The notes under the pieces were generated by a model. The model worked only from the letters and a program-made list of their open reading frames with translations, was not told where the DNA came from and searched no databases. This document shows, piece after piece, positions 1-5,421 of a stretch of DNA of 6,247 nt. The position numbers and the translations under genes are program-made. The stretch comes from Desulfobacteraceae bacterium (GTDB lineage Bacteria; Desulfobacterota; Desulfobacteria; Desulfobacterales; ETH-SRB1). Numbering within the stretch: position 1 is the stretch's first letter; each line of letters starts with the position of its first letter. The stretch lies in assembly GCA_030638305.1 (NCBI GenBank), contig DAOWEW010000158.1:1-6247 (forward strand), read 5' to 3'.

Positions 1-44
1 AATCAGAGTAAACGCATTTCAAATGTCACTCATCCGGTCTTTAA

Positions 45-224
45 GGAACGTGGACGAATTAACTTCCGCAAGTAGGCGCACAGATTTAGGTCAGGTTTGT
101 TCGATCTACAATCACAAAAGTCGAAGGAATAGCGAGCTATTTCAAGATTTTTGTGATTTTAGATCGGGCAAAAATGGCCTGATGCTGTGATGCATAGTTG
201 CGGAAGTTATTTCGTCCACGTTCC
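45..224. mobile_element. 180-bp long-hairpin MITE-like element, copy 1
   Basis: Non-coding element running from GGAACGTGGACGAATTAACT to its near-complement ending in CGTCCACGTTCC. The outer 27 bases of each end (45-71 and 198-224) match with one mismatch. Complementarity continues imperfectly to the exact centre, where GGAATAGC (126-133) faces GCTATTTC (136-143) across a 2-base GA loop, so the whole element can fold back on itself. It is flanked by a direct TAA (42-44 and 225-227), which looks like a 3-bp target duplication. A second copy lies at 1222-1401 in opposite orientation, the same 180 bp long, with about 18 differences by my hand alignment. There is no transposase, so it would need to be moved in trans. 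The parent family is not identified; 3-bp TNA duplications are known for some IS5-family subgroups, which is only a hint. The element has entered the 3' end of the minus-strand radical SAM gene and could also act as a transcription terminator there. Confidence 0.88.
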
Positions 225-1166
225 TAAGGTGTAGAAGGTGCCTCTTGGCATATCTTTTTTTATGATTAATTTCTTTTCAATAAGAGCGTCAAGATGGTTG
301 TATATCTCTTCAAGGTTACTATTCAAAATTTTTGAAATATCTTCAGCCGTACATGGCCTTCTTTTTATGATGGATAAAAGATAGTTGCGGTCATCTTTTT
401 TGAGAATACCGTCATTGGGACTTGAGTCAGGAATCTTTATTATATCTGCCCCAGTTAGATATGATGCCGCTTCTAATAAATCTTTTTTGGAAACTGGCTT
501 AATCCAGCTTTCAGCTCCAGGTCTGTCAAGCGTATTTAATTGAATTTTATCAGGATAAATCAGGCTTAAAGTTTTTTTTAGTCTATTAAGCTCATCTTTG
601 TTATCATTTATTCCAGGCACAAGAAAAACTTCCATCCAGAGTTGTTTTGCAAATTCTTGTCTTAAAGAAATCAGGCCTTCGATTATTTCAGGGAGGGCTA
701 TTCCCGGATGCGGTCTGTTGATTTTTTTGAAGTTTTTTTCTGAAGCAGCATCAAGAGACGCTACTATTAGATCAACACCGGTGATTCGTTTTCTAATGTC
801 CGGCTGAAAAAAAAGTGTGCTGTTTGTAAGCAGGGCGATCTTGTATTTTGGATAATCTTTTTTTATAAAATTTATGATTTCTTTAATTCCGATGTGAAGT
901 GTAGGTTCGCCGGAACCTGAAAAGGTTATAAAATCCAGTTTTGGATTGCCGGATAAAAAGTCTTTCAGTTCTTCCTGCAACAGTTTTACCGGTATATATT
1001 CTTTGCATTCCATGGTAAGATGTGTGGTTCTTCCACATTCACAATAAACACAATTGAGCGTGCATGTTTTATGAGGCATAAGATCAATGCCCAGAGATAA
1101 ACCAAGCCGCCGCGAGGGAACAGGTCCGAAAATATATTTGTAACCCGGATGTTTTTTATAAGTCAT
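207..1166 (-). CDS. Radical SAM protein, COG0731/TYW1-like group, with C-terminal winged-helix-like region
   Basis: A 319-residue protein. The N-terminus carries the group signature FGPVPSRRLGLSLGID (residues 13-28), followed by a cluster-binding C35-x3-C39-x2-C42 motif (CTLNCVYC) that would hold a [4Fe-4S] cluster and SAM. An extra Cys lies at 44. GSGEPTLH (84-91) corresponds to the SAM-binding GGE-type motif. Residues 1 to about 240 form the radical SAM barrel. About 255-314 look like a winged helix-turn-helix (TAEDISKIL, then a basic strand region), seen in some bacterial members. Archaeal relatives make the tricyclic wyosine base of tRNA-Phe; bacterial members have no agreed substrate, so I give no symbol. 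The ATG at 1166 is chosen because the signature begins 12 residues later; no strong ribosome site precedes it. The gene is divergent from the flagellar genes and bracketed by two MITE copies. Its last residues, GTWTK, and its TAA stop are encoded by the inverted repeat of element 1. The catalytic core is intact, so it is probably functional. Confidence 0.85.
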   Translation of the reverse strand: MTYKKHPGYKYIFGPVPSRRLGLSLGIDLMPHKTCTLNCVYCECGRTTHLTMECKEYIPVKLLQEELKDFLSGNPKLDFITFSGSGEPTLHIGIKEIINFIKKDYPKYKIALLTNSTLFFQPDIRKRITGVDLIVASLDAASEKNFKKINRPHPGIALPEIIEGLISLRQEFAKQLWMEVFLVPGINDNKDELNRLKKTLSLIYPDKIQLNTLDRPGAESWIKPVSKKDLLEAASYLTGADIIKIPDSSPNDGILKKDDRNYLLSIIKRRPCTAEDISKILNSNLEEIYNHLDALIEKKLIIKKDMPRGTFYTLGTWTK

Positions 1167-1221
1167 TTGCTGTAACTACTCAGGTTGTCAGGTTCACGAT
1201 TTTTTCAATGAACCATTGTTA

Positions 1222-1401
1222 GGAACGTGGACGAAATAACTTCACCAACTATGCATCACAGCTTCAGATCATATTTGCCCGATCTGAAATCACAAACATA
1301 TTGAAATAGCTCGCTATTCCTTCAACTTTTGTGATTTCAGATCGAACAAACCTGACCCAAATCTATGCGCCTACTTGATAAAGTTATTTCGTCCACGTTC
1401 C
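1222..1401. mobile_element. 180-bp long-hairpin MITE-like element, copy 2 (opposite orientation)
   Basis: Same element as at 45-224 but inverted; it has the same length and about 90% identity when reverse-complemented. The first and last 21 bases are perfect inverted repeats (outer part GGAACGTGGACGAAATAACT). The centre is GAAATAGC (1303-1310), TC, GCTATTCC (1313-1320), exactly at the midpoint. It is flanked by TTA on both sides (1219-1221, 1402-1404), an independent 3-bp target duplication. It contains no open reading frame of note. It lies 55 nt upstream of the start codon of the minus-strand radical SAM gene and so probably separates that gene from part of its original upstream region. With the following 212 bases it fills the 447-nt gene-free stretch between that gene and fliD. 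Confidence 0.88.
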
Positions 1402-1479
1402 TTACTATAATATAAATTAAATAACAATAGCTCTGACCTGAAGTAAGAAAATTATGCTTTTTTCGGCATCCTTCATTAT

Positions 1480-1498
1480 TAAGGAACGTGGACAAAAA
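1480..1498 (+). repeat. Left 19-bp terminal inverted repeat bounding the flagellar operon
   Basis: TAAGGAACGTGGACAAAAA is exactly reverse-complementary to 4365-4383. Its GGAACGTGGAC core is the same as the outer end of the two 180-bp elements, but the next bases are CAAAAA-type rather than CGAAATAACTT. It thus belongs to a sequence variant shared only with its partner at the far side of flaG. No hairpin-element body follows it within the window. Confidence 0.8.
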
Positions 1499-1518
1499 TA
1501 AATAACCCTGCGGCATAA

Positions 1519-1550
1519 TTTGAAAACTATATACCGGTTATGTTTTCAAA
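1519..1550. promoter_or_regulatory. Palindrome just upstream of the sigma-28 promoter
   Basis: TTTGAAAAC (1519-1527) and GTTTTCAAA (1542-1550) are perfect 9-bp inverted arms. The spacer contains ATACCGGTTAT, a near-palindrome offset by one base. It ends 4 bases before the -35 box of the fliD promoter. A protein-binding operator or activator site is possible. No regulator family is recognised, and AT-rich palindromes of this length can arise by chance. Confidence 0.4.
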
Positions 1551-1554
1551 AAGC

Positions 1555-1581
1555 TAAAGTTTTTTGATAAAATACCGATAA
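1555..1581 (+). promoter_or_regulatory. Sigma-28 (FliA) promoter of fliD operon
   Basis: TAAAGTTT (1555-1562), an 11-base spacer, then ACCGATAA (1574-1581). The enterobacterial FliA consensus is TAAAGTTT-N11-GCCGATAA, so 15 of 16 positions agree and the spacing is exact. Transcription would begin near 1588, just before the GGAGG ribosome site and the fliD ATG at 1614. This places fliD, fliS, the fliT-like gene and flaG in the late flagellar class, expressed after hook completion when the anti-sigma factor is exported. Confidence 0.85.
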
Positions 1582-1613
1582 TAGTATTAAAGTAAGGAAA
1601 GGAGGGAGTAATT

Positions 1614-3074
1614 ATGTCTATTTCAGTCGCAGGTCTTATGTCAGGTATTGATTATAATAATATAATTGATCAGCTTTTAGCTTTGCAGCAGAAGCCTATT
1701 ATTAAGCTTCAACAGCAGGAGGCTGCTTATCAGGTGGAATTATCGACATACGGCAACTTGCGTAGTACATTGAGCAGTCTGCAATCTGCTATGGATGGAT
1801 TTGATTCCGCAAGCGATTTGATGAGTTTTTCAGCTTCATCAGGTGATACCGACCTTTTTACCGTATCTGCCGATAAAAATGCTATAGCGGGTTCATACGA
1901 TATTACTGTGCAGAATCTCGCTAAAGTTCACAAACTTACGAGCAAAAAGGTCGGGGATGGGACAACATCCGAAGACGGAGCCTTTACCGATAGTGAATAC
2001 GTAGGTAAAGGAACCATCCATCTCAAGGTAGGAAGCGGAAGTACGATGGATATCGCTGTGTCTGCCACCGATACCATTGAGGAGATTGCCCAGTCCATAA
2101 ATGATGCGGAATCCGGGGTCCATGCATCTGTAATCTTTGACGGAACTCACTATTTCCTTACACTGGCCGCAGATGAGACCGGAGCGGAAAATGTTATCAA
2201 CCTGACGGTCACAGATGAGGGTGATGACCTCAATCCCAGCAATACCGATATGATCGGTCTTTCCAGGCTGGTGTACGACAAGGATGTTACCGGAAACCTC
2301 GAAAATACCCAGACCGCAACGGATTCCATGATTACTGTGGATGGCGTGTCCAGCATCAGCAGGAGCACAAACGTGATAGACGATGTGGTTGAGGGTGTTA
2401 CCATTACCCTTGAATCTGCCCCTGAGACGGACAACGAGGCGACTCTGACTGTGAGCGGGAACACATCAGAGTTTGTTTTAAAAATCAATTCTTTTGTCAG
2501 TGCATACAACAATGTGCTTGACTTTTTTGACGCGGCTCAAAGCTATAATCAAGATTCTGAAACCGCCGGCGTTCTGCTTGGTGATGCTACCACAAACAGT
2601 ATACGCAGCCGTCTTGATCGCCTGATTACGGGCACGGTTTCAGGTGTTGAATCTTTCAGCCGGTTGTCGGATTTTGGCATTACACTGAATGACGCAGGAC
2701 GATTGGAGGTCGATTCTTCAACCATTGATAGCGCTCTTGATGATCATTTCGATGATGTGGTCGAGTTTTTTACCCAGGCAACCGAAGGCTCTGAGGGCTT
2801 TGCCGTGCGTATGGTGGATACACTGGATGCGATACTTGATTCCACAGGCGGATCCCTTGATGCGAGGACGGATGGGATCCAAAGCAGTATAGAAGATATC
2901 CATGACCAGGTTGAACGTATAGAAATGCGTAATCTGGCATGGGAAACACGCACCAGGGCCCAGTTCAATACATTGGAATTACTTCTTGCCGGATATCAGA
3001 ACACCGGGAATTTTTTGACCCAGCAGATTACAGGCATGCAAAATCTGAATAACTATGTATCAAACAAGGGATAA
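1614..3074 (+). CDS. fliD: Flagellar filament capping protein FliD (HAP2)
   Basis: 486 residues, in the usual range for FliD. The protein is exported through the flagellar channel and forms the cap at the filament tip, where it helps flagellin subunits fold and insert. The N-terminal FliD domain (about 5-105) begins with the typical SVAGLMSGIDYNNIIDQLL helix. The middle (about 110-280) is the variable beta-rich surface region. The FliD C-terminal domain (about 285-480) contains SRLSDFGITLNDAGRLEVD (residues 348-366), a hallmark of the family. The C-terminus (about 424-480) is a predicted coiled coil ending in QQITGMQNLNNY, which would pair with the N-terminal helix. There are no cysteines, as is usual for filament proteins. 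The start is fixed by a strong ribosome site, GGAGG at 1601-1605, 8 nt before the ATG. It is the first gene of a sigma-28-driven operon, followed after 58 nt by fliS. Confidence 0.96.
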   Translation: MSISVAGLMSGIDYNNIIDQLLALQQKPIIKLQQQEAAYQVELSTYGNLRSTLSSLQSAMDGFDSASDLMSFSASSGDTDLFTVSADKNAIAGSYDITVQNLAKVHKLTSKKVGDGTTSEDGAFTDSEYVGKGTIHLKVGSGSTMDIAVSATDTIEEIAQSINDAESGVHASVIFDGTHYFLTLAADETGAENVINLTVTDEGDDLNPSNTDMIGLSRLVYDKDVTGNLENTQTATDSMITVDGVSSISRSTNVIDDVVEGVTITLESAPETDNEATLTVSGNTSEFVLKINSFVSAYNNVLDFFDAAQSYNQDSETAGVLLGDATTNSIRSRLDRLITGTVSGVESFSRLSDFGITLNDAGRLEVDSSTIDSALDDHFDDVVEFFTQATEGSEGFAVRMVDTLDAILDSTGGSLDARTDGIQSSIEDIHDQVERIEMRNLAWETRTRAQFNTLELLLAGYQNTGNFLTQQITGMQNLNNYVSNKG

Positions 3075-3097
3075 AGACAATGCCGGGGATGATTGGA

Positions 3098-3119
3098 AAT
3101 TAACGAATTAATTAACGAA
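3098..3119 (+). repeat. Tandem 10-bp repeat between fliD and fliS
   Basis: AATTAACGAA occurs at 3098-3107 and 3110-3119, separated by TT. It leads directly into the fliS ribosome site. This is a minor AT-rich spacer feature with no assigned role. Confidence 0.5.
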
Positions 3120-3132
3120 AGGAGACAGGTTT

Positions 3133-3567
3133 ATGACACTGACGGGATATGCGGCTTACAACCAGGCAGTAGTCCACACAACTGATAACAAAGAACAAAT
3201 TCTTTTGATGCTTTATGCCGGTGCAATGAGGTTTGTTAAGTTTGCACGTTTGGGCATTGAAAAGAAAAGTGCAAAGATCAGGGGAGAAAACATCTCAAAG
3301 GTTATAGCAATTCTTACAGAGCTTGATTGTGCATTGGACAGGGAAATAGGGGAAGAGCTGGCGGAAAATCTGTCCGGTCTGTACCACTATATGATGGACT
3401 GCCTGATAATTGCCAATATGAAGAACGATGTCGGCGCTCTTGATGAGGTGGAAAGACTCCTTTGCAAGCTAAAGGAGGGTTTTGATGAAGCGGCTAAAAA
3501 AGAATCCGCTTTTCAGCCGGTTATTGAGAATCCGCACATGCAAGGGGGATTTCGAATTGCAGCTTAA
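3133..3567 (+). CDS. fliS: Flagellar export chaperone FliS
   Basis: 144 residues, slightly longer than the usual 125-135. FliS binds the disordered C-terminus of flagellin in the cytoplasm, prevents premature polymerisation and delivers it to the export gate. The four-helix-bundle pattern is clear. It includes the N-terminal Y-rich cap (GYAAYNQAVV), the first helix EQILLMLYAGAMRFVKFA (residues 22-39), ISKVIAILTELDCALDREIG in the second helix, ENLSGLYHYMMDCLIIAN in the third and DVGALDEVERLLCKLKEGFDEA in the last. The family's usual LYDGA is LYAGA here. AAAGGAG at 3118-3124, 8 nt before the ATG, supports the start. The C-terminal tail overlaps possible start codons of the next gene. It is co-transcribed with fliD and sits next to a second chaperone-like gene, the usual fliD-fliS-fliT order. 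Confidence 0.95.
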   Translation: MTLTGYAAYNQAVVHTTDNKEQILLMLYAGAMRFVKFARLGIEKKSAKIRGENISKVIAILTELDCALDREIGEELAENLSGLYHYMMDCLIIANMKNDVGALDEVERLLCKLKEGFDEAAKKESAFQPVIENPHMQGGFRIAA

Positions 3568-3574
3568 TCACAGA

Positions 3575-3874
3575 ATGCTGTATAATAATCTTCAGGATAT
3601 AACTATCAGAGCCAAAAAAGCCCTTGGTGAAAATAATTTCGAAATACTTGTGCGGTTGGGCGAAGAGCATGAGAAGATAATGAATGATCTTAACCAGGCG
3701 GGCTTAAGCGATGATCCTGAAATATTAGATCTGATAAAAGACATAAAAGACGTGGTTGATGAACTTGTAGTGGAGATAGGAAAAAAGCGAGATAAAACGG
3801 GAAGAGAATTGAGAAGAATCGGAAACGGGAAAAAGCTTGTTGCTGCGTATGGGGAAACAGGAGATGGGAGATAG
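3575..3874 (+). CDS. fliT: FliT-like flagellar chaperone
   Basis: About 99 residues from the ATG at 3575, in the size range of FliT. In characterised bacteria FliT is a small helical chaperone for FliD and in some also a regulator. The protein is almost wholly helical and charged. The first helix is NLQDITIRAKKALGENNFEILVRLGEEHEKIM, the second runs through ILDLIKDIKDVVDELVVEIG, and the tail GKKLVAAYG resembles the C-terminal KKxVxAY pattern of FliT-like proteins. Position after fliD and fliS supports the assignment, but sequence identity to FliT is always low. The start is uncertain. The frame is open upstream within fliS, with an ATG at 3485 after a very good AAAGGAGGG site (3471-3479) and a TTG at 3557 after AAGGGGG (3542-3548). 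The 3575 ATG lacks a ribosome site but gives a typical N-terminus and no overlap. The last residues (GETGDGR) come from a purine-rich tract. Confidence 0.7.
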   Translation: MLYNNLQDITIRAKKALGENNFEILVRLGEEHEKIMNDLNQAGLSDDPEILDLIKDIKDVVDELVVEIGKKRDKTGRELRRIGNGKKLVAAYGETGDGR

Positions 3875-3878
3875 GAGA

Positions 3879-3905
3879 CAGGAAAAACTTTCCTGGTTCC
3901 TTTTT
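3879..3905 (+). terminator. Weak hairpin with T-tract between fliT-like gene and flaG
   Basis: CAGGAAA (3879-3885), loop AAC, TTTCCTG (3889-3895), then GTTCC and TTTTT (3901-3905). The stem is only 7 bp and the T-run starts five bases after it, so complete termination is unlikely. It could act as a partial terminator or an mRNA-stability hairpin that lowers flaG expression relative to fliD and fliS. Confidence 0.3.
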
Positions 3906-3940
3906 CTTTCAACTAATCAATGATTATGGGAGGTGGTGAC

Positions 3941-4363
3941 ATGTTGGAAACGATCAATGTTGGAGTGGCTGTTCAAAGTCAAGGCCAGGGCTATAAGACA
4001 AAGTCTGATGAAAGTATTGCACCTGTTAAAGTTTCCAGGATTGAAGATCAGAAGGTCCGGCTGGATCTGCACATTAAAGATGATCAGCGCATTAAAGAGA
4101 AAAAGAATGTAGATGAGGAGCAGAAAGGGAAAGAGAATGCCCAGGTTTCTCAGGCTTTATTAGATGATCTGGAAAATAACATAAATACAATCCATAATGT
4201 CGGGCTTGAATTTTCGATGCATGAGGAATCGGGTCGGACCATGATAAAAGTTGTTGAAAAGGATACCGGAGATTTGATCAGACAGATTCCGCCTGAAGAA
4301 GTTTTGGACCTGATTTCCAGGGTGAACGATGTGCTGGGCATCTTTTTTGATAAAAGAGTTTGA
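3941..4363 (+). CDS. flaG: FlaG family flagellar protein
   Basis: 140 residues. FlaG proteins are small flagellar proteins usually next to fliD; in several bacteria their loss changes filament length, but the molecular role is not settled. The N-terminal 70 or so residues are polar, Lys/Glu-rich and probably disordered, with a charged stretch (DDQRIKEKKNVDEEQKGKE). The conserved FlaG core follows: LEFSMHEESGRTMIKVVEKD, then TGDLIRQIPPEEVLDLISRV, where RQIPPEE is the family signature. The frame extends up to an ATG at 3920, but a strong GGGAGG site at 3928-3933 lies ahead of the ATG at 3941, which is therefore preferred. It is the last gene of the sigma-28 operon. Its TGA stop at 4361-4363 is followed after a single base by the right copy of the 19-bp inverted repeat. 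Confidence 0.93.
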   Translation: MLETINVGVAVQSQGQGYKTKSDESIAPVKVSRIEDQKVRLDLHIKDDQRIKEKKNVDEEQKGKENAQVSQALLDDLENNINTIHNVGLEFSMHEESGRTMIKVVEKDTGDLIRQIPPEEVLDLISRVNDVLGIFFDKRV

Positions 4364-4364
4364 T

Positions 4365-4383
4365 TTTTTGTCCACGTTCCTTA
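4365..4383 (-). repeat. Right 19-bp terminal inverted repeat bounding the flagellar operon
   Basis: TTTTTGTCCACGTTCCTTA is the perfect reverse complement of 1480-1498. It begins one base after the flaG stop codon. Its core matches the ends of the 180-bp elements, and the CAAAAA variant is shared only with its left partner. The 3-bp flanks outside the GGAACG core (TAA on the left, TTA on the right) do not form a direct duplication. Confidence 0.8.
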
Positions 4384-4397
4384 GCTTAATTGTAGAA

Positions 4398-4423
4398 TTT
4401 CCATAGAGCCAAACTGATGGAAA
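4398..4423. repeat. Small inverted repeat upstream of miaA
   Basis: TTTCCAT (4398-4404) and ATGGAAA (4417-4423) form a 7-bp stem with a 12-base loop in the 105-nt gap between flaG and miaA. No clear sigma-70 promoter is visible in this gap. Any role is unknown. Confidence 0.3.
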
Positions 4424-4468
4424 CTGTCCCACTTTAAGTCTGGCAGCCGATTTGTGGAATCTAAAAAT

Positions 4469-5407
4469 ATGACGACTGATTCTAAACCGGATATTATTGT
4501 GATCTGCGGCCCAACCGGTTTGGGCAAGACCGCTGTTTCAATTGAACTCGCCATAGAGTTGCATGGAGAGATTATTGGCGCTGATTCAATGCAGATATAT
4601 CAATACATGGATATAGGCACGGCCAAGGCGACTCTTGATGAGCAGGCTCTAGTTCCTCACCATTTGATAGATATTGTTGATCCGGATGAGCCGTTTGATG
4701 CCGCCATGTTTGCGAAGATGGCGGGCGAGCTGATAATGAAGCTGCATGCTGATGGTATTGTTCCATTTGTTGTCGGGGGCACAGGTCTTTATATTAAAGC
4801 TCTTGTGCATGGTTTGTCCCATGCTGGGTCGGCAGATACGGATATCCGAAAGCGTTTAAAAAAAGCGGAATTGCTTCATGGCTCCGGATTTCTTTATGAG
4901 AGGTTATGCAAATGTGATCAGGTTGCGGCAGGAAGGATACATCCGAATGATACATACAGGATAATCAGGGCTCTTGAGGTATATGAAGCAACCGGTATGG
5001 CTATCTCGCAATACAGTAAAGACCATGCATTTGACAAGAGACGGTTTAATGTTTTGAAAATAGGTCTTCATATGGAGAGGGAAGCTCTGTATGATCGTAT
5101 TAATCGAAGAGTTGATGCAATGATAGAAGAGGGGCTTGTTGATGAAGTGAAGATGCTGCTTGGCAGAGGTTATTCTGAAGACCTCAAATCCATGCAGTCT
5201 ATAGGTTATCGCCACATGGTTGATTTTATTAAAGGCCGTATTACGTGGGAAGAGACTGTTCGTACATTGAAACGGGACACAAGAAGATATGCAAAGCGCC
5301 AGATGACATGGTTTAAGGCCGATCCCGAGGTTATATGGGCAGAACCGGAGCAATCAGGCTATATCAGGCAATTAATAAAAAAGTTCTTGCAAGCAGAGAA
5401 GAGATAA
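4469..5407 (+). CDS. miaA: tRNA dimethylallyltransferase MiaA
   Basis: 312 residues from the ATG, typical for the family. It transfers a dimethylallyl group from DMAPP to N6 of A37 in tRNAs reading UNN codons, giving i6A37, the substrate of MiaB. Visible motifs are the P-loop GPTGLGKT (residues 14-21), DSMQIYQYMDIGTAK (39-53), PHHLIDIVDPDEPF (63-76), VGGTGLYIKAL (102-112), SMQSIGYRHM in the C-terminal half and RRYAKRQMTWFK (272-283) near the end. All hallmark regions are intact. An in-frame GTG at 4454 would add five residues; the ATG at 4469 is preferred because a weak GGA (4456-4458) precedes it and nothing precedes the GTG. The upstream gap carries the right end of the inverted-repeat-bounded flagellar block. 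The gene may therefore rely on read-through or on a promoter I cannot recognise. nadE follows after 14 nt and is probably co-transcribed. Confidence 0.96.
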   Translation: MTTDSKPDIIVICGPTGLGKTAVSIELAIELHGEIIGADSMQIYQYMDIGTAKATLDEQALVPHHLIDIVDPDEPFDAAMFAKMAGELIMKLHADGIVPFVVGGTGLYIKALVHGLSHAGSADTDIRKRLKKAELLHGSGFLYERLCKCDQVAAGRIHPNDTYRIIRALEVYEATGMAISQYSKDHAFDKRRFNVLKIGLHMEREALYDRINRRVDAMIEEGLVDEVKMLLGRGYSEDLKSMQSIGYRHMVDFIKGRITWEETVRTLKRDTRRYAKRQMTWFKADPEVIWAEPEQSGYIRQLIKKFLQAEKR

Positions 5408-5421
5408 GGCACTAACTTGTC

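Larger units (their letters stand above)
1402..1613. other. Intergenic remainder upstream of fliD
   Basis: This is the part of the 1167-1613 gap not filled by element 2. It is AT-rich and non-coding. It holds the left member of the 19-bp inverted repeat (1480-1498), a palindrome (1519-1550), the sigma-28 promoter (1555-1581) and the fliD ribosome site (GGAGG, 1601-1605). From 1405 to 1479 I see only AT-rich sequence; a TATAAT at 1406-1411 has no acceptable -35 partner. AAATTATGC (1449-1457) and GCATAATTT (1513-1521) are complementary and flank the repeat, possibly by chance. Confidence 0.6.

Noticed and set aside
45..224. The repeats as a CRISPR array or tRNA-like RNA
   Set aside because: Copies are inverted pairs with irregular spacing, not direct repeats with uniform spacers, and no cloverleaf or cas gene is seen.
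598..807. Plus-strand ORF of 69 codons inside the radical SAM gene
   Set aside because: It is antisense to well-conserved coding sequence, with no ribosome site and no recognisable protein features.
45..1401. The two 180-bp elements as ends of a composite transposon carrying the radical SAM gene
   Set aside because: Each element has its own 3-bp flank duplication (TAA; TTA), and the reconstructed empty site at the left copy restores a coherent gene end, so they are best explained as independent insertions.
1406..1411. TATAAT next to element 2 as a -10 box for fliD or an outward promoter
   Set aside because: No reasonable -35 hexamer lies at 16-18 bp spacing (GTTATT-like sequence only), and the sigma-28 promoter closer to fliD explains its expression.
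1449..1521. AAATTATGC / GCATAATTT inverted pair around the left 19-bp repeat as element termini
   Set aside because: Only 9 AT-rich bases with a 55-nt loop and no counterpart near the right repeat; probably chance.
1893..2512. Two minus-strand ORFs of 85 and 120 codons within fliD
   Set aside because: They are shadows of the fliD frame; fliD is clearly conserved across this stretch.
3592..3912. Minus-strand ORF of 106 codons opposite the fliT-like gene
   Set aside because: Its sequence derives from the complement of the helical coding region and the purine-rich tract (low-complexity VSYLPSPVSP type); no start signal.
4904..5353. Minus-strand ORF of 149 codons within miaA
   Set aside because: It is a shadow of miaA, which carries all family motifs in the plus frame.
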